From positions 1 through 64,000 of the forward strand of contig CAKQRB010000036.1 of NCBI GenBank assembly GCA_934271195.1: a stretch of DNA of 64,000 bases, written 5' to 3'. A program made the position numbers and the translations under genes. The number at the start of each line of letters is the position of its first letter. The stretch's first letter is position 1. This stretch comes from an uncultured Alphaproteobacteria bacterium. GTDB taxonomy: Bacteria; Pseudomonadota; Alphaproteobacteria; RF32; CAG-239. A model generated the notes under the pieces. That model did not search any database. It was given only the letters and a program-made list of their open reading frames with translations, and was not told the DNA's origin. This document shows, piece after piece, positions 45,448-53,616 of the stretch.

Positions 45448-48400
45448 TTAAGCACTATACCCGCCCCCTCGCGGATCAATATCTCTATTAGGCAATGGTG
45501 GTGTCTTAAGAGTATTCTGTGCCATGTTCGGTTCATTAGACACTGATTTTGCCGCCGTGGCTTCTTCCACGCTTTTACCCTGTCTGAGCGCTTCCAACTT
45601 TTCAGCCCTTGAAAGTTCCTGCGGCTGCTGTTCCGCGGCCTTGTCCCCATGAACCATCGTTTGCAGCTCTTCATTCAGCTTCTCAACATCGGGTTTGCCG
45701 GCAGCCGGCTGAGTTTCTGCCACAGATTGCTCGGCTGTATGCGCATCTTGCGGATTTCCGAAAGTTTTTTCAGCCTCCTGAGCAAACAGCTGAGCATCTT
45801 GCTCTCCCCTTATCTGCGCATCGGCCAACATCACATCACTGTATTGTTCACTCGATAAATTCTTCTCAAGAAAAGCTAGTTCCCTGTCGCTGAAATGACC
45901 GGCTTCCTGACCAATCCGCACGGCAATGGCTTCATGAAGCTGCTCGCTTCCCAGCAGTCCGATTTCCTCGGCATTATGGGTCTGGATTTCCCCATTGTCA
46001 CCCAGAGAAAACTCTACCGTCTTTCCGCTGACCGGATCCTGCACGCCGTATATTTTGTTTGCCTCTGCCTGAGCCTGCATTTGCTCGTTAACGCCGGCAA
46101 TATCCGGTTGCTCGGTTTCGAGGCCGGCAATTGCACCGGCTTCCAGCGGCGTAGCAGTCAAATCCGGACGTTCAGTTTCCTGCTGAACAACAGACTCTTG
46201 CGACGGAGTTTCCTGCGCCTGAGGCTCCTGTACCGGAGCTTCCTGCTCAACCGCCGGTTTTTCAGGCTCATTCGCCCAGCCCTCTCCGCCGTCACGGTCT
46301 ATATAATCGGAAATGCCGTCATTATTCTTGTCCAACATCGGCGGCGTCTGCTGCTCGGTCGGCCGTTCAATATAATCAGAAATACCGTTGTTATTTTCAT
46401 CAACCATTGCCGGCGCTTCCGAAACCGTACTGTCAACCGTTGTCGTAGCTTCATGTGAAGTCTGTCCGGCAATCACGGCCCAAGCCGTACCGGCACCGGC
46501 AATACCGGCCGCCCCCATCGCTTTCCACACACTGCCTCCGGCTTTTCGTACTTCTCTGAAAGCTTTGATGGTTGAACCGACACCCAATGCAATCCCTGAC
46601 GTTGCTTTAGCATTTGTCAAAGATTTTACAACCTCCGGCGCCAAATCAACTGCTGCCATACCGGCCGTGGCTGCACCGAGAGCTGTCATTGCCGCGCCGG
46701 CCAGAGCCATTTTATTGTTTTTTAAGAAAGACCAGAGCTTGAGCTTTTTGCCCTTTTTGGCCATTTCTTCTTTTTGTTTCTTATATTCCTTGCGCAGCTT
46801 CAAAGCCTGATTCGCCAAAGATGCCGTTGCCACAACCGCTACACCGGCCGGACCGAATGCGGCGCCGGCAGCATAATACGCTCCTGACCATGCCGCAGTC
46901 TTGGCCAAAGATTTAAGCATTGCATACTGCTTAGGCGCTGCATTTTTAGCTGTCTTGTCATCTAGATTCTTACCTTGTTCCCGTAATTTTGCAACACCAG
47001 CATTGCCTTTTCCGACCTTGCTCTCCAGACGGGCGGCAAAACCCTCGCGCGCTTCGCTCTGTGCCGCCAAATACCCTAACAATGCCCCTTTTCCAACCTG
47101 AATCTTGTGACCTTTGGCATAATCATCAATAGCTTTGCTGCCGCCGGCAACCACGCTCTCGACACCTGCCAGTCTGCTGACTTCCGCCACAATATTCGCG
47201 GCAAATTCTTTATTAAATTCTGCCGGTTCAATCGGCCCCGGTTTGGTACCGGCCATGCTTTCCATCGTCTGCAGACGGATACTCTCCAGCAGCTGAGCCT
47301 TTAATTCGTCATTATCCTTGCTCTTAGCCTTGCCGGTCATCTTAACGCCGTCCGTAATCTCCAGATTGTCAAACAGCGCCATGGCATCAGCCATTTCCGG
47401 ATGCTTCGGCTTCGGATTCGTCTGAGCCTCTTTCCGATTCTTGTCTAAAATACCCTTGGCTTTCTCATACTTCTTGGCCGGAAACATTGACTCCGACAGG
47501 TGCGAAGCCTTCTCCAGCAGAAAATCCATGCTGCTCAGTTCATCGGCGGGGACTTCCTTGCCGACCTTTGTCAGCTTAGCGGCAATCGCCTTTTCCAACG
47601 CCTCAGCATCTGGCCCCATTGTGCCAAAAGCATTGGAAGCCGACAAAGACGCCAGCGTTTTCATATCAAAATCTTTACCCTGTCGCAACTCGGCCATTGC
47701 TTTCTCAGCTTCGTCTTTCGACATCGGTTTGACCGGTTCTTCTTTATATTCCGCCTTGTCAAGAGCATCTTTGCCCATTTCGCTCATGGCGGCAATATTC
47801 TCCGAAACCCGCTCTGCGTCTTCCGAAGTCATCATCGCCAATCCATGCTCTTTATCATAAGTCTCGGTAAACTCTTTCAGCTTTCCCTCACAGGCTTCGG
47901 CCAGTTCGGTAATTCGCGGCTCATCAAAAGTCCCGTTGACAACCTTGCGGGAGTCATACAGTTTACCCTCTACTTTGGTAAAAATTTCAAAAGCCTTGCC
48001 TGCACTTTCCCTACGGTTTGACATCGGAATGGCGTCAAGCAAAACCTGCGCTGCAGCCAAATCCTCTTTTTTGATAAAATCATTCTTGCCCATGGCGGCA
48101 ATATCATTCAGCCTGCGCCCGACAGCCTCGTCAACGCGCTGCTTGTCAAAACCTTCCGGATTCTTGTCCATTTCGACTTTTAGCGCTGCCAAATCATGCA
48201 GGCTCAGTTCGCTCAAATCTTTGTCTTTATCTTTAGAAATATTCTGCGCCGTCACCGTATGCATGCCGGTAATCGGTTCTTCCTGATAAGGCTCTTTTTC
48301 CGGCAGACGCTCTTTGGCAGCCCGCAACATGGCCTGCATACCGCCGGCCCATTCTATCGGCGTTTCAATCTCGCCGTTGGCATAGGCCTGCATTTTTTCT

Positions 48401-48780
48401 TCCATGGCCAGCCGGACTTTGCCATAGCCGAGTACAGCATCTTCATTGCCTTCAGCTGCCGCTGTCCGCAACACATTGTTCATTTCGGCTAAATCATTCG
48501 GATTCAAATTGTACAATTCTTTGCCGTCAGCCGCCTTAATCGCATCTTCAAGCTTCATCGGCTCTTTTTGCTCAACAACGGCCGCTTCCTGCTCCGGCTC
48601 TTTGAACTTGTCGGCATGAGCCTGAGCTTCCGTAGTTTGGGGAGCATAAACATCGCTGAGAACAGCTTTTTGTTCTCCGTCAAGGGAATCCCAGGTTGCA
48701 CCTTCCGGCAAAGGCTTGCCGGTTTCATTCTCATAATAGTCCCGCTGTTCCTGAGTCAATACATTAGATTCATCAGCCAT
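45448..48780 (-). CDS. Large Ala/Glu-rich protein A of unknown function with Ca-binding-like repeats
   Basis: An 1110-residue protein (start ATG 48780, ribosome site GGAG). The first ~590 residues are helical and charged, without signal peptide, and include several short repeated units such as LYNLNPNDLAEMNNVL and LSELSLHDLAALKVEM. Hydrophobic Ala/Gly-rich helices follow at about 627-655, 690-713 and 750-773 (GAAGIAGAGTAWAVIAG). Then come two EF-hand/thrombospondin-3-like calcium motifs, DENNNGISDYIE (~793) and DKNNDGISDYID (~820), and a Gln/Glu/Pro-rich tail. The middle resembles protein B next to it. It could be a secreted effector or surface protein inserted by its hydrophobic core; that is a guess. 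Confidence 0.6.
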   Translation of the reverse strand: MADESNVLTQEQRDYYENETGKPLPEGATWDSLDGEQKAVLSDVYAPQTTEAQAHADKFKEPEQEAAVVEQKEPMKLEDAIKAADGKELYNLNPNDLAEMNNVLRTAAAEGNEDAVLGYGKVRLAMEEKMQAYANGEIETPIEWAGGMQAMLRAAKERLPEKEPYQEEPITGMHTVTAQNISKDKDKDLSELSLHDLAALKVEMDKNPEGFDKQRVDEAVGRRLNDIAAMGKNDFIKKEDLAAAQVLLDAIPMSNRRESAGKAFEIFTKVEGKLYDSRKVVNGTFDEPRITELAEACEGKLKEFTETYDKEHGLAMMTSEDAERVSENIAAMSEMGKDALDKAEYKEEPVKPMSKDEAEKAMAELRQGKDFDMKTLASLSASNAFGTMGPDAEALEKAIAAKLTKVGKEVPADELSSMDFLLEKASHLSESMFPAKKYEKAKGILDKNRKEAQTNPKPKHPEMADAMALFDNLEITDGVKMTGKAKSKDNDELKAQLLESIRLQTMESMAGTKPGPIEPAEFNKEFAANIVAEVSRLAGVESVVAGGSKAIDDYAKGHKIQVGKGALLGYLAAQSEAREGFAARLESKVGKGNAGVAKLREQGKNLDDKTAKNAAPKQYAMLKSLAKTAAWSGAYYAAGAAFGPAGVAVVATASLANQALKLRKEYKKQKEEMAKKGKKLKLWSFLKNNKMALAGAAMTALGAATAGMAAVDLAPEVVKSLTNAKATSGIALGVGSTIKAFREVRKAGGSVWKAMGAAGIAGAGTAWAVIAGQTSHEATTTVDSTVSEAPAMVDENNNGISDYIERPTEQQTPPMLDKNNDGISDYIDRDGGEGWANEPEKPAVEQEAPVQEPQAQETPSQESVVQQETERPDLTATPLEAGAIAGLETEQPDIAGVNEQMQAQAEANKIYGVQDPVSGKTVEFSLGDNGEIQTHNAEEIGLLGSEQLHEAIAVRIGQEAGHFSDRELAFLEKNLSSEQYSDVMLADAQIRGEQDAQLFAQEAEKTFGNPQDAHTAEQSVAETQPAAGKPDVEKLNEELQTMVHGDKAAEQQPQELSRAEKLEALRQGKSVEEATAAKSVSNEPNMAQNTLKTPPLPNRDIDPRGGGYSA

Positions 48781-48941
48781 GGTTCTTACTCCAAAATATT
48801 TAACTTAATATAATTTATTGTACCAAAATCATTTCTTTTGTACAATATTTTTTGTCAACAAAAAGACGCTATTAACAGTAATGTAACATTTATCTCAAGC
48901 ATAACGGTAAAATTTAAATTATTCATTAAAAACCTGACATC

Positions 48942-48975
48942 AAAAAAAGAGCCGCAAATTTCTCCGCAGCTCTTT
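48942..48975 (-). terminator. Terminator after protein B gene
   Basis: AAAGAGC/GCTCTTT stem at 48946-48975 (inner GC pairs extend it) followed on the minus strand by TTTTTTT. It lies 29 bases past the protein B stop, so A and B are separate transcripts. Confidence 0.75.
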
Positions 48976-49003
48976 CTCTTTTTGTTAGGAATTTTTAAGA
49001 TGA

Positions 49004-51880
49004 TTAATAATCCCAACTGTTACTTTTAGCCTTCATTTTAGCCATTTTTGCAGCTTCTTTCTCAGCCTTTGCCGCCTCTTTGGCAGCTTCTTTTTCGGCT
49101 TTTGCGGCTTCTTTGGCAGCCTGCTTCTCAGCTTTTTCCGTTTCTTTTTCAAGCTGACGCATTTCTTTGTCTGTCATCAGGCCGTCCGGATCTTTGCGAT
49201 AAGCTTCCAGTAACAGTTCACGGTCAACATTCTGGTTAATGGCAATATAACCTTTGTCATCAATAAACAGACCGCGTTTGGCCAGATGCTTGTCCATCCA
49301 ATCCATCCATTCCTCAGCGCCTTTAATAGTTTCGCCTTCGGACAGACGATTATGCAGGTCATAATAAACCTCGCTGTAAGCCGCATAACGGCGGGACATT
49401 GTTTCCGGCTTGTCGGTAAAGCCTTCCAAATGGGCAGCCACTTCATCGGCATATTTGTCTTCCGGCATTTCATACTGAATTTGTGCCGCACCGTTATAGA
49501 AGCTATACTCAACCTTACCGCCGTTAGCCATTGCAATTTTTCCGGCGACGGCATCTGCCTCAATTATCGGATTAGGCTCGCCTTTGTTGCCGTCAACGTC
49601 ATAATCATAACCCTGAGCGGCTTCTTTCTCAGGAATAGGCGCATCATAAAAGTCATAATCATAACCTTTGATTTTATCCTGAGAAACATTGTCAAGCGTA
49701 ACATGTTCCACAATCTTGCCCTTATAAATCTTGGCCGGATCTGTTTCTTGTGCAGGCTCTACAGGTTGAACAGGCTCTACAGGCTCAGGTTCAACAGGTT
49801 CTGCCGGCTCTGGATTAACAGGCGCATTATCAACCGGCTCCGGCTGTGTCGGTTCCGGATTGCAGCGGGCAAAATCGTCAGCCAATCTGACACCGCCGGT
49901 ATTTTGCGTATTTTCCCAGCACAGCGGATTACCGTGATTGTCATAAGAATTCATACCGCGGGCAATATCAATATAATCATTTTGTGTCAACTGGCCGCCG
50001 CAGGCTTTCTCAATCATGTCGACCAAAACTCTCTGTTCGGGAATATTATTGGCCTTCATAATGGCATATTTATAAACAAATTCTTCTTTGTTATCAATAC
50101 CTTCAAAGTCACCCAGATTCAAAACCGGCTTATCACCTTCAAACAAGCCGTACAAAGCATTGGTTAAATCATCGCCGAGGAAGTGACGGTTACGATTGTC
50201 CCAAAACTCTGTATGCAGGGTATGATCTCTGGCCTGAGCCTCAATCTTGCCGTTGCAGTCGCCGTCGTCGATATTCTGTTCTGCACTCTGCTGCTGATTG
50301 CCACGCAAAGCATTTTCAATCTCCTCACACGGATCCTGTTCCGTACCGGCTGTTGTCGTTGTATCCGCACCGTCGGAAACTTGTGTGGAACCTTCTGCCG
50401 CGCTGCTTTGAGCGGCTGGATCGACTTTGGCCTCGTTCAAATCTCTGCCATCCGGCAAAGTCAGGCCGCTTTTCTCGGAAACATCAGAATCCGACCGAAC
50501 GGCTCCGGACATCACATGATAGTTCACGACAAATGCCAGCGCCGTCAAACCGGCTTTTAGCCATGCCTGTTTTTGGCCTTCGCCTTTATTATAGGCATCT
50601 TTGATATCCACGGCATTCTTCAGAGCAACCGTACCATAAGCAAGCGTTGCACGCGTTTTGCTGGCATATCCGATCAGCGAATTGACCGTTGTCGAATTCA
50701 ACTGTCCGCCGGCAGCCTGCAAAGCGGCATTTCCGGCATTATAACCGGCCACGCCCAAAGCCAGAACACCGGAAACCGCGGTCAAAGCATTCAGCTTGTT
50801 GTCTTTCAGAAAAGCGCCGAATGTCTTATACTCTTTCCGGCTGTTTTTCCAAGACTGAACCATCGGTTTCATACCGTTATAAGAAGCATACACACCATAT
50901 GCAGCCAGACCGGCCGGCCCGAGGGCACCGGCAGCCAGCAGCATTCCGGTACTTGCGCCGATATTGGATACAACCTTAATCGCCGTTTTGGCAGCGTTAT
51001 AACGCTTACCGTATTTTTTGGACCATTTGTCATCCAGCTGCGAAATTTTCTTGTTCAGTTTGGCCAATACAGGAATATTGCCCAGTTTGGTTTTAATGCG
51101 ATCTTTAATGCTTTCAGTTCTGTCCAGCGTTGTCGCCAGATAACCCATAACAGCATCGCCGTTAACTTTAAGCGTGCTGTTTTCTTTATCCGTAACGGCA
51201 ATAGCCTGATCCAAAGTTGCCTTAATTGACATGTCCAAAGACTTGTTGGCTTCTGCGCCGGCTTTTGAAATGGCAGTACCGGTCAGCATACTGTAAACGG
51301 CCAGCTCAATATTGCTCTTCAAATTCTCGACATATTTGGCCTCGTCAAGTTTTCCGTCAACCAAACTGTCCGTATAAGCATTCAGTCTGACGGCCTCCAA
51401 AACATCTGTCTTTGTATCTTGGTCAAGATCCATTCTGTCAAGAAGCTTCCGCCCGTTTGACTCAAATTTGCTGTCTGCAATATCATGCTTTTGCTCAAAT
51501 TCTTCAAGCTTGGCGGCATTGGTTTTAATCGTCTCGGCATCAACGTTAACGTCATTAAGCTTTTTATAAACATCAAAAGCTTCCTGCGCGGTCTTGCCGC
51601 TGGTCATGCCTTTAATAGCCTCACCGTCCGCATCTTTGCCGTAAATTTTAATCAGCTCCTCAAAAACATCCATATCTTTGGGATTGAGTTGATAAATACC
51701 TTCGGCAAACTGCGCCATCATATTTGTTCCGACAAAATCCTTCAATTTGGCAAAAGCTTCGACACCTTCTTTTCCTGCTGCCGGCAAAGTTTTAGCCAAA
51801 TTAACCAAATCATCGTTGGAAAAGGCTTCAAACTCCCCGTCGTTAATCATCTGAATTGCATTTTGAGCATCTATAGCCAT
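49004..51880 (-). CDS. Large Ala-rich protein B, same architecture as protein A
   Basis: The start at 51880 (MAIDAQNAIQMINDG), preceded by AGGAG, gives 958 residues. Layout: a charged helical N-terminal part with the Asn-Pro-rich unit YQLNPKDMDVFEELIKIYG, like YNLNPNDLAEM in protein A. Three Ala/Gly-rich hydrophobic stretches follow at about 303-332 (GMLLAAGALGPAGLAAYG), 360-390 and 438-457. Then come a Cys-containing domain (~550-660), a Pro/Glu-Val repeat linker (~677-710), and a Lys/Ala/Glu coiled-coil tail made of AAKAEKEAAKEAAKAEKE repeats. There is no signal peptide and the function is unknown. The shared order with protein A indicates duplication or a common family. Confidence 0.6.
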   Translation of the reverse strand: MAIDAQNAIQMINDGEFEAFSNDDLVNLAKTLPAAGKEGVEAFAKLKDFVGTNMMAQFAEGIYQLNPKDMDVFEELIKIYGKDADGEAIKGMTSGKTAQEAFDVYKKLNDVNVDAETIKTNAAKLEEFEQKHDIADSKFESNGRKLLDRMDLDQDTKTDVLEAVRLNAYTDSLVDGKLDEAKYVENLKSNIELAVYSMLTGTAISKAGAEANKSLDMSIKATLDQAIAVTDKENSTLKVNGDAVMGYLATTLDRTESIKDRIKTKLGNIPVLAKLNKKISQLDDKWSKKYGKRYNAAKTAIKVVSNIGASTGMLLAAGALGPAGLAAYGVYASYNGMKPMVQSWKNSRKEYKTFGAFLKDNKLNALTAVSGVLALGVAGYNAGNAALQAAGGQLNSTTVNSLIGYASKTRATLAYGTVALKNAVDIKDAYNKGEGQKQAWLKAGLTALAFVVNYHVMSGAVRSDSDVSEKSGLTLPDGRDLNEAKVDPAAQSSAAEGSTQVSDGADTTTTAGTEQDPCEEIENALRGNQQQSAEQNIDDGDCNGKIEAQARDHTLHTEFWDNRNRHFLGDDLTNALYGLFEGDKPVLNLGDFEGIDNKEEFVYKYAIMKANNIPEQRVLVDMIEKACGGQLTQNDYIDIARGMNSYDNHGNPLCWENTQNTGGVRLADDFARCNPEPTQPEPVDNAPVNPEPAEPVEPEPVEPVQPVEPAQETDPAKIYKGKIVEHVTLDNVSQDKIKGYDYDFYDAPIPEKEAAQGYDYDVDGNKGEPNPIIEADAVAGKIAMANGGKVEYSFYNGAAQIQYEMPEDKYADEVAAHLEGFTDKPETMSRRYAAYSEVYYDLHNRLSEGETIKGAEEWMDWMDKHLAKRGLFIDDKGYIAINQNVDRELLLEAYRKDPDGLMTDKEMRQLEKETEKAEKQAAKEAAKAEKEAAKEAAKAEKEAAKMAKMKAKSNSWDY

Positions 51881-51999
51881 TTTAAAAACTCCTAACAAAA
51901 TTCTACTTGACGCGATAATAACGCATTTTTTAGAATATTTCAACAACTTTTTGTCAAATCAATCTAAAAAAATACGTTTTCGGTCAAAAATTTCTCTAA

Positions 52000-52032
52000 T
52001 TAATTAAAATTATAACCGAATTTAATTAAAAT
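52000..52032. repeat. Two direct repeats TTAATTAAAAT, 22 bases apart
   Basis: The 11-base unit occurs at 52000-52010 and 52022-52032. The 22-base phase is two helical turns, about 120-150 bases upstream of the protein B start. It may be a regulator site, but the region is very AT-rich. Confidence 0.4.
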
Positions 52033-52089
52033 ATCTTTTATCTATATGGTTTTCTGCGGTTTTCAGGAATCGAATCGGCATTTTTTCAC

Positions 52090-52124
52090 AAAAAAATCCC
52101 TGAACACCATGCTCAGGGATTTTT
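52090..52124 (-). terminator. Terminator after the S66 peptidase gene
   Basis: A ten-base perfect stem (AAATCCCTGA/TCAGGGATTT, 52094-52122) runs into T's on the minus strand, directly after the stop at 52128. Confidence 0.85.
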
Positions 52125-52127
52125 ACT

Positions 52128-53123
52128 TCAGGCTTTTACCATTAACTGCATCAACTCCGCATCCATACGGCATTCTCCGCCAATCGGCAACGTTAAAAGC
52201 GGCGTAGTATGGCCAAAATCAACATTGGCAATAACCGGCAGCCGATTCAGTGCTTTTTTGCTTTTTATAATATACTCAAGCTTTTCTTTTGTCACATTGG
52301 AGGCCTTTTGAAAACGTCCGATAACAATCCCGCTCACGTTTTCAAAATCCGGCTGATAAATCAGCGCCTGCAGATGCCGCTCAAAATCGCCGGCATCCGT
52401 CGCCTCGCTGGTAAAACATTCTTCAACAAACAAAACGGTATTTTTCTCAAATGCCGGCCGATAAGAAGACCCGAGCAGCAAATCAAACGTCCCCAGATTG
52501 CCGCCGACAATCGTTCCTTCGGCTTTTCCGGCATTAATCACATGCCAGCCGTCGTTCTTAATAAAATGGCGCTCTTCCTGATTGATAAACCACAGATCAT
52601 CACTCCAGAAGTCTGATGGCTTAACCTCGTTTTCCTGACTGCCAAAAATCATTTTTTTCAAATTTTCCAGCATATATTCGGCTCCTTTTTTCATCCCCAG
52701 CGAGCTGAAATGCGGACCTGAAAAAGTCACCAACCCCGTCTTGGCATAAATGCCGTTTAACAACGCCGTAATATCGGAAAAGCCGCAAAAGATTTTCGGA
52801 TTTTGCCGGATAAGCTCATAATCCAAATACGGCAGAAGCTGATTCGAATTGCTTCCGCCAATCACCGTAAATACGGCCTTCACGTTTTTATCTCCGAAAG
52901 CCTCGTTCAAATCATCGGCCCGCTTTTCCACATCTGCGGAACCAAACATATCCCAGTTTTCATCTGTGGTATTTTTGCCAAAAGTTACCTTCAGCCCCAT
53001 TTCTTCAAACCGAGCCTTAGCAAGCTCGCGGCTGTCCTGTCCAATCAGTCTCAGCCCTCTGGCCGGCGCCACAATCCGGACCTCATCACCTGCTTTCAAC
53101 ACCTGCGGTACAATCTTTTTCAT
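52128..53123 (-). CDS. S66-family LD-carboxypeptidase / MccF-like peptidase
   Basis: A 331-residue serine peptidase. Nucleophile Ser lies in VIGGSNSNQLLPYLDY, the Glu in FVEECFTSEATDAGDFERHL and the His in VDFGHTTPLLTLPIGG, which completes the Ser-Glu-His triad of family S66. The N-terminus KAGDEVRIVAPARGLRLI is the usual strand-loop. The length and the Glu region fit the MccF-like subgroup, which can cleave microcin C or related acyl-adenylates, as well as LdcA that trims tetrapeptides from recycled cell wall. The substrate is undecided. No signal peptide. Ribosome site GGAGG. Confidence 0.88.
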   Translation of the reverse strand: MKKIVPQVLKAGDEVRIVAPARGLRLIGQDSRELAKARFEEMGLKVTFGKNTTDENWDMFGSADVEKRADDLNEAFGDKNVKAVFTVIGGSNSNQLLPYLDYELIRQNPKIFCGFSDITALLNGIYAKTGLVTFSGPHFSSLGMKKGAEYMLENLKKMIFGSQENEVKPSDFWSDDLWFINQEERHFIKNDGWHVINAGKAEGTIVGGNLGTFDLLLGSSYRPAFEKNTVLFVEECFTSEATDAGDFERHLQALIYQPDFENVSGIVIGRFQKASNVTKEKLEYIIKSKKALNRLPVIANVDFGHTTPLLTLPIGGECRMDAELMQLMVKA

Positions 53124-53183
53124 TTTTCCTCCTTACTGAAAATCTTTTGACCTGATTTTATTACAGCTTAATCAAAATTTCTA

Positions 53184-53212
53184 TTGCATTTAAGTTTATT
53201 CGTAATTATTAT
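53184..53212 (+). promoter_or_regulatory. Promoter of umuDC
   Basis: TTGCAT (53184-53189) and TATTAT (53207-53212) are 17 bases apart. The LexA-type box starts two bases after the -10, so a repressor there would block transcription. Confidence 0.5.
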
Positions 53213-53214
53213 AA

Positions 53215-53229
53215 GAACAAAACAAGAAC
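53215..53229 (+). promoter_or_regulatory. LexA (SOS) box of the alphaproteobacterial type
   Basis: GAAC-AAAACAA-GAAC on the plus strand is GTTC-N7-GTTC on the other strand, an exact match to the direct-repeat SOS box known from Caulobacter and Rhodobacter. It lies between the -10 box and the umuD start. Confidence 0.8.
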
Positions 53230-53246
53230 ATAACAATGAGAATACC

Positions 53247-53615
53247 ATGCCTGCTTTTCATTCCTCTCATGATGGCACTTTTGACTTTTCGGAAAACGTC
53301 TACACCTCCCCGTTGGATATAAACCGCCATTTAATCTCTCATCCGGCCGCCACCTATTTTTTGCGTATGGAAAGCGATTCTCTCAGACAGGACGGTATTC
53401 TCCGCAACGATACGCTGGTCGTTGACCGTACACTGCCGCCGACCTCCGGCAGCCTGATTGTGGCAGAGCTCAACGGCGAACTTCTTGCTCGTCGTTTGCA
53501 AATATTCTCCGGTCGGACAACCCTGTTGTGTTCCGACGGCGCCGCCCGCACGATTTCCGCTTCTGACACTTTTTCGGTCTGGGGCGTTATAACCGCAAGT
53601 TTCAGAAAGTACTGA
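53247..53615 (+). CDS. umuD: UmuD-like S24 protein with altered catalytic residue
   Basis: Starting at MPAFHSSHDG, this is 122 residues, shorter at the N-terminus than E. coli UmuD (139). The S24 fold is clear: LISHPAATYFLRMESDSLRQ holds Ser45 at the nucleophile position, and GSLIVAELNGELLARRLQIF is the strand where UmuD has the catalytic Lys in VKRL. Here Arg82 replaces that Lys. No Cys-Gly or Ala-Gly cleavage site is seen before the domain. The protein may therefore be born in the UmuD' state and not cleave itself. It is coupled to umuC (one base apart) and sits under a LexA box. Confidence 0.8.
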   Translation: MPAFHSSHDGTFDFSENVYTSPLDINRHLISHPAATYFLRMESDSLRQDGILRNDTLVVDRTLPPTSGSLIVAELNGELLARRLQIFSGRTTLLCSDGAARTISASDTFSVWGVITASFRKY

Positions 53616-53616
53616 C

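Noticed and set aside
46300..46420. Dockerin or true EF-hand domain in protein A
   Set aside because: Only two short NN(N/D)GISDYI motifs are present with non-EF-hand spacing and no flanking helices; they resemble isolated thrombospondin-3-type calcium motifs.
48995..49165. Tandem DNA repeat at the 3' end of protein B as a mobile or satellite repeat
   Set aside because: The repetition follows the codons of the AAKAEKEAAKEA coiled-coil tail, so it is coding low complexity.
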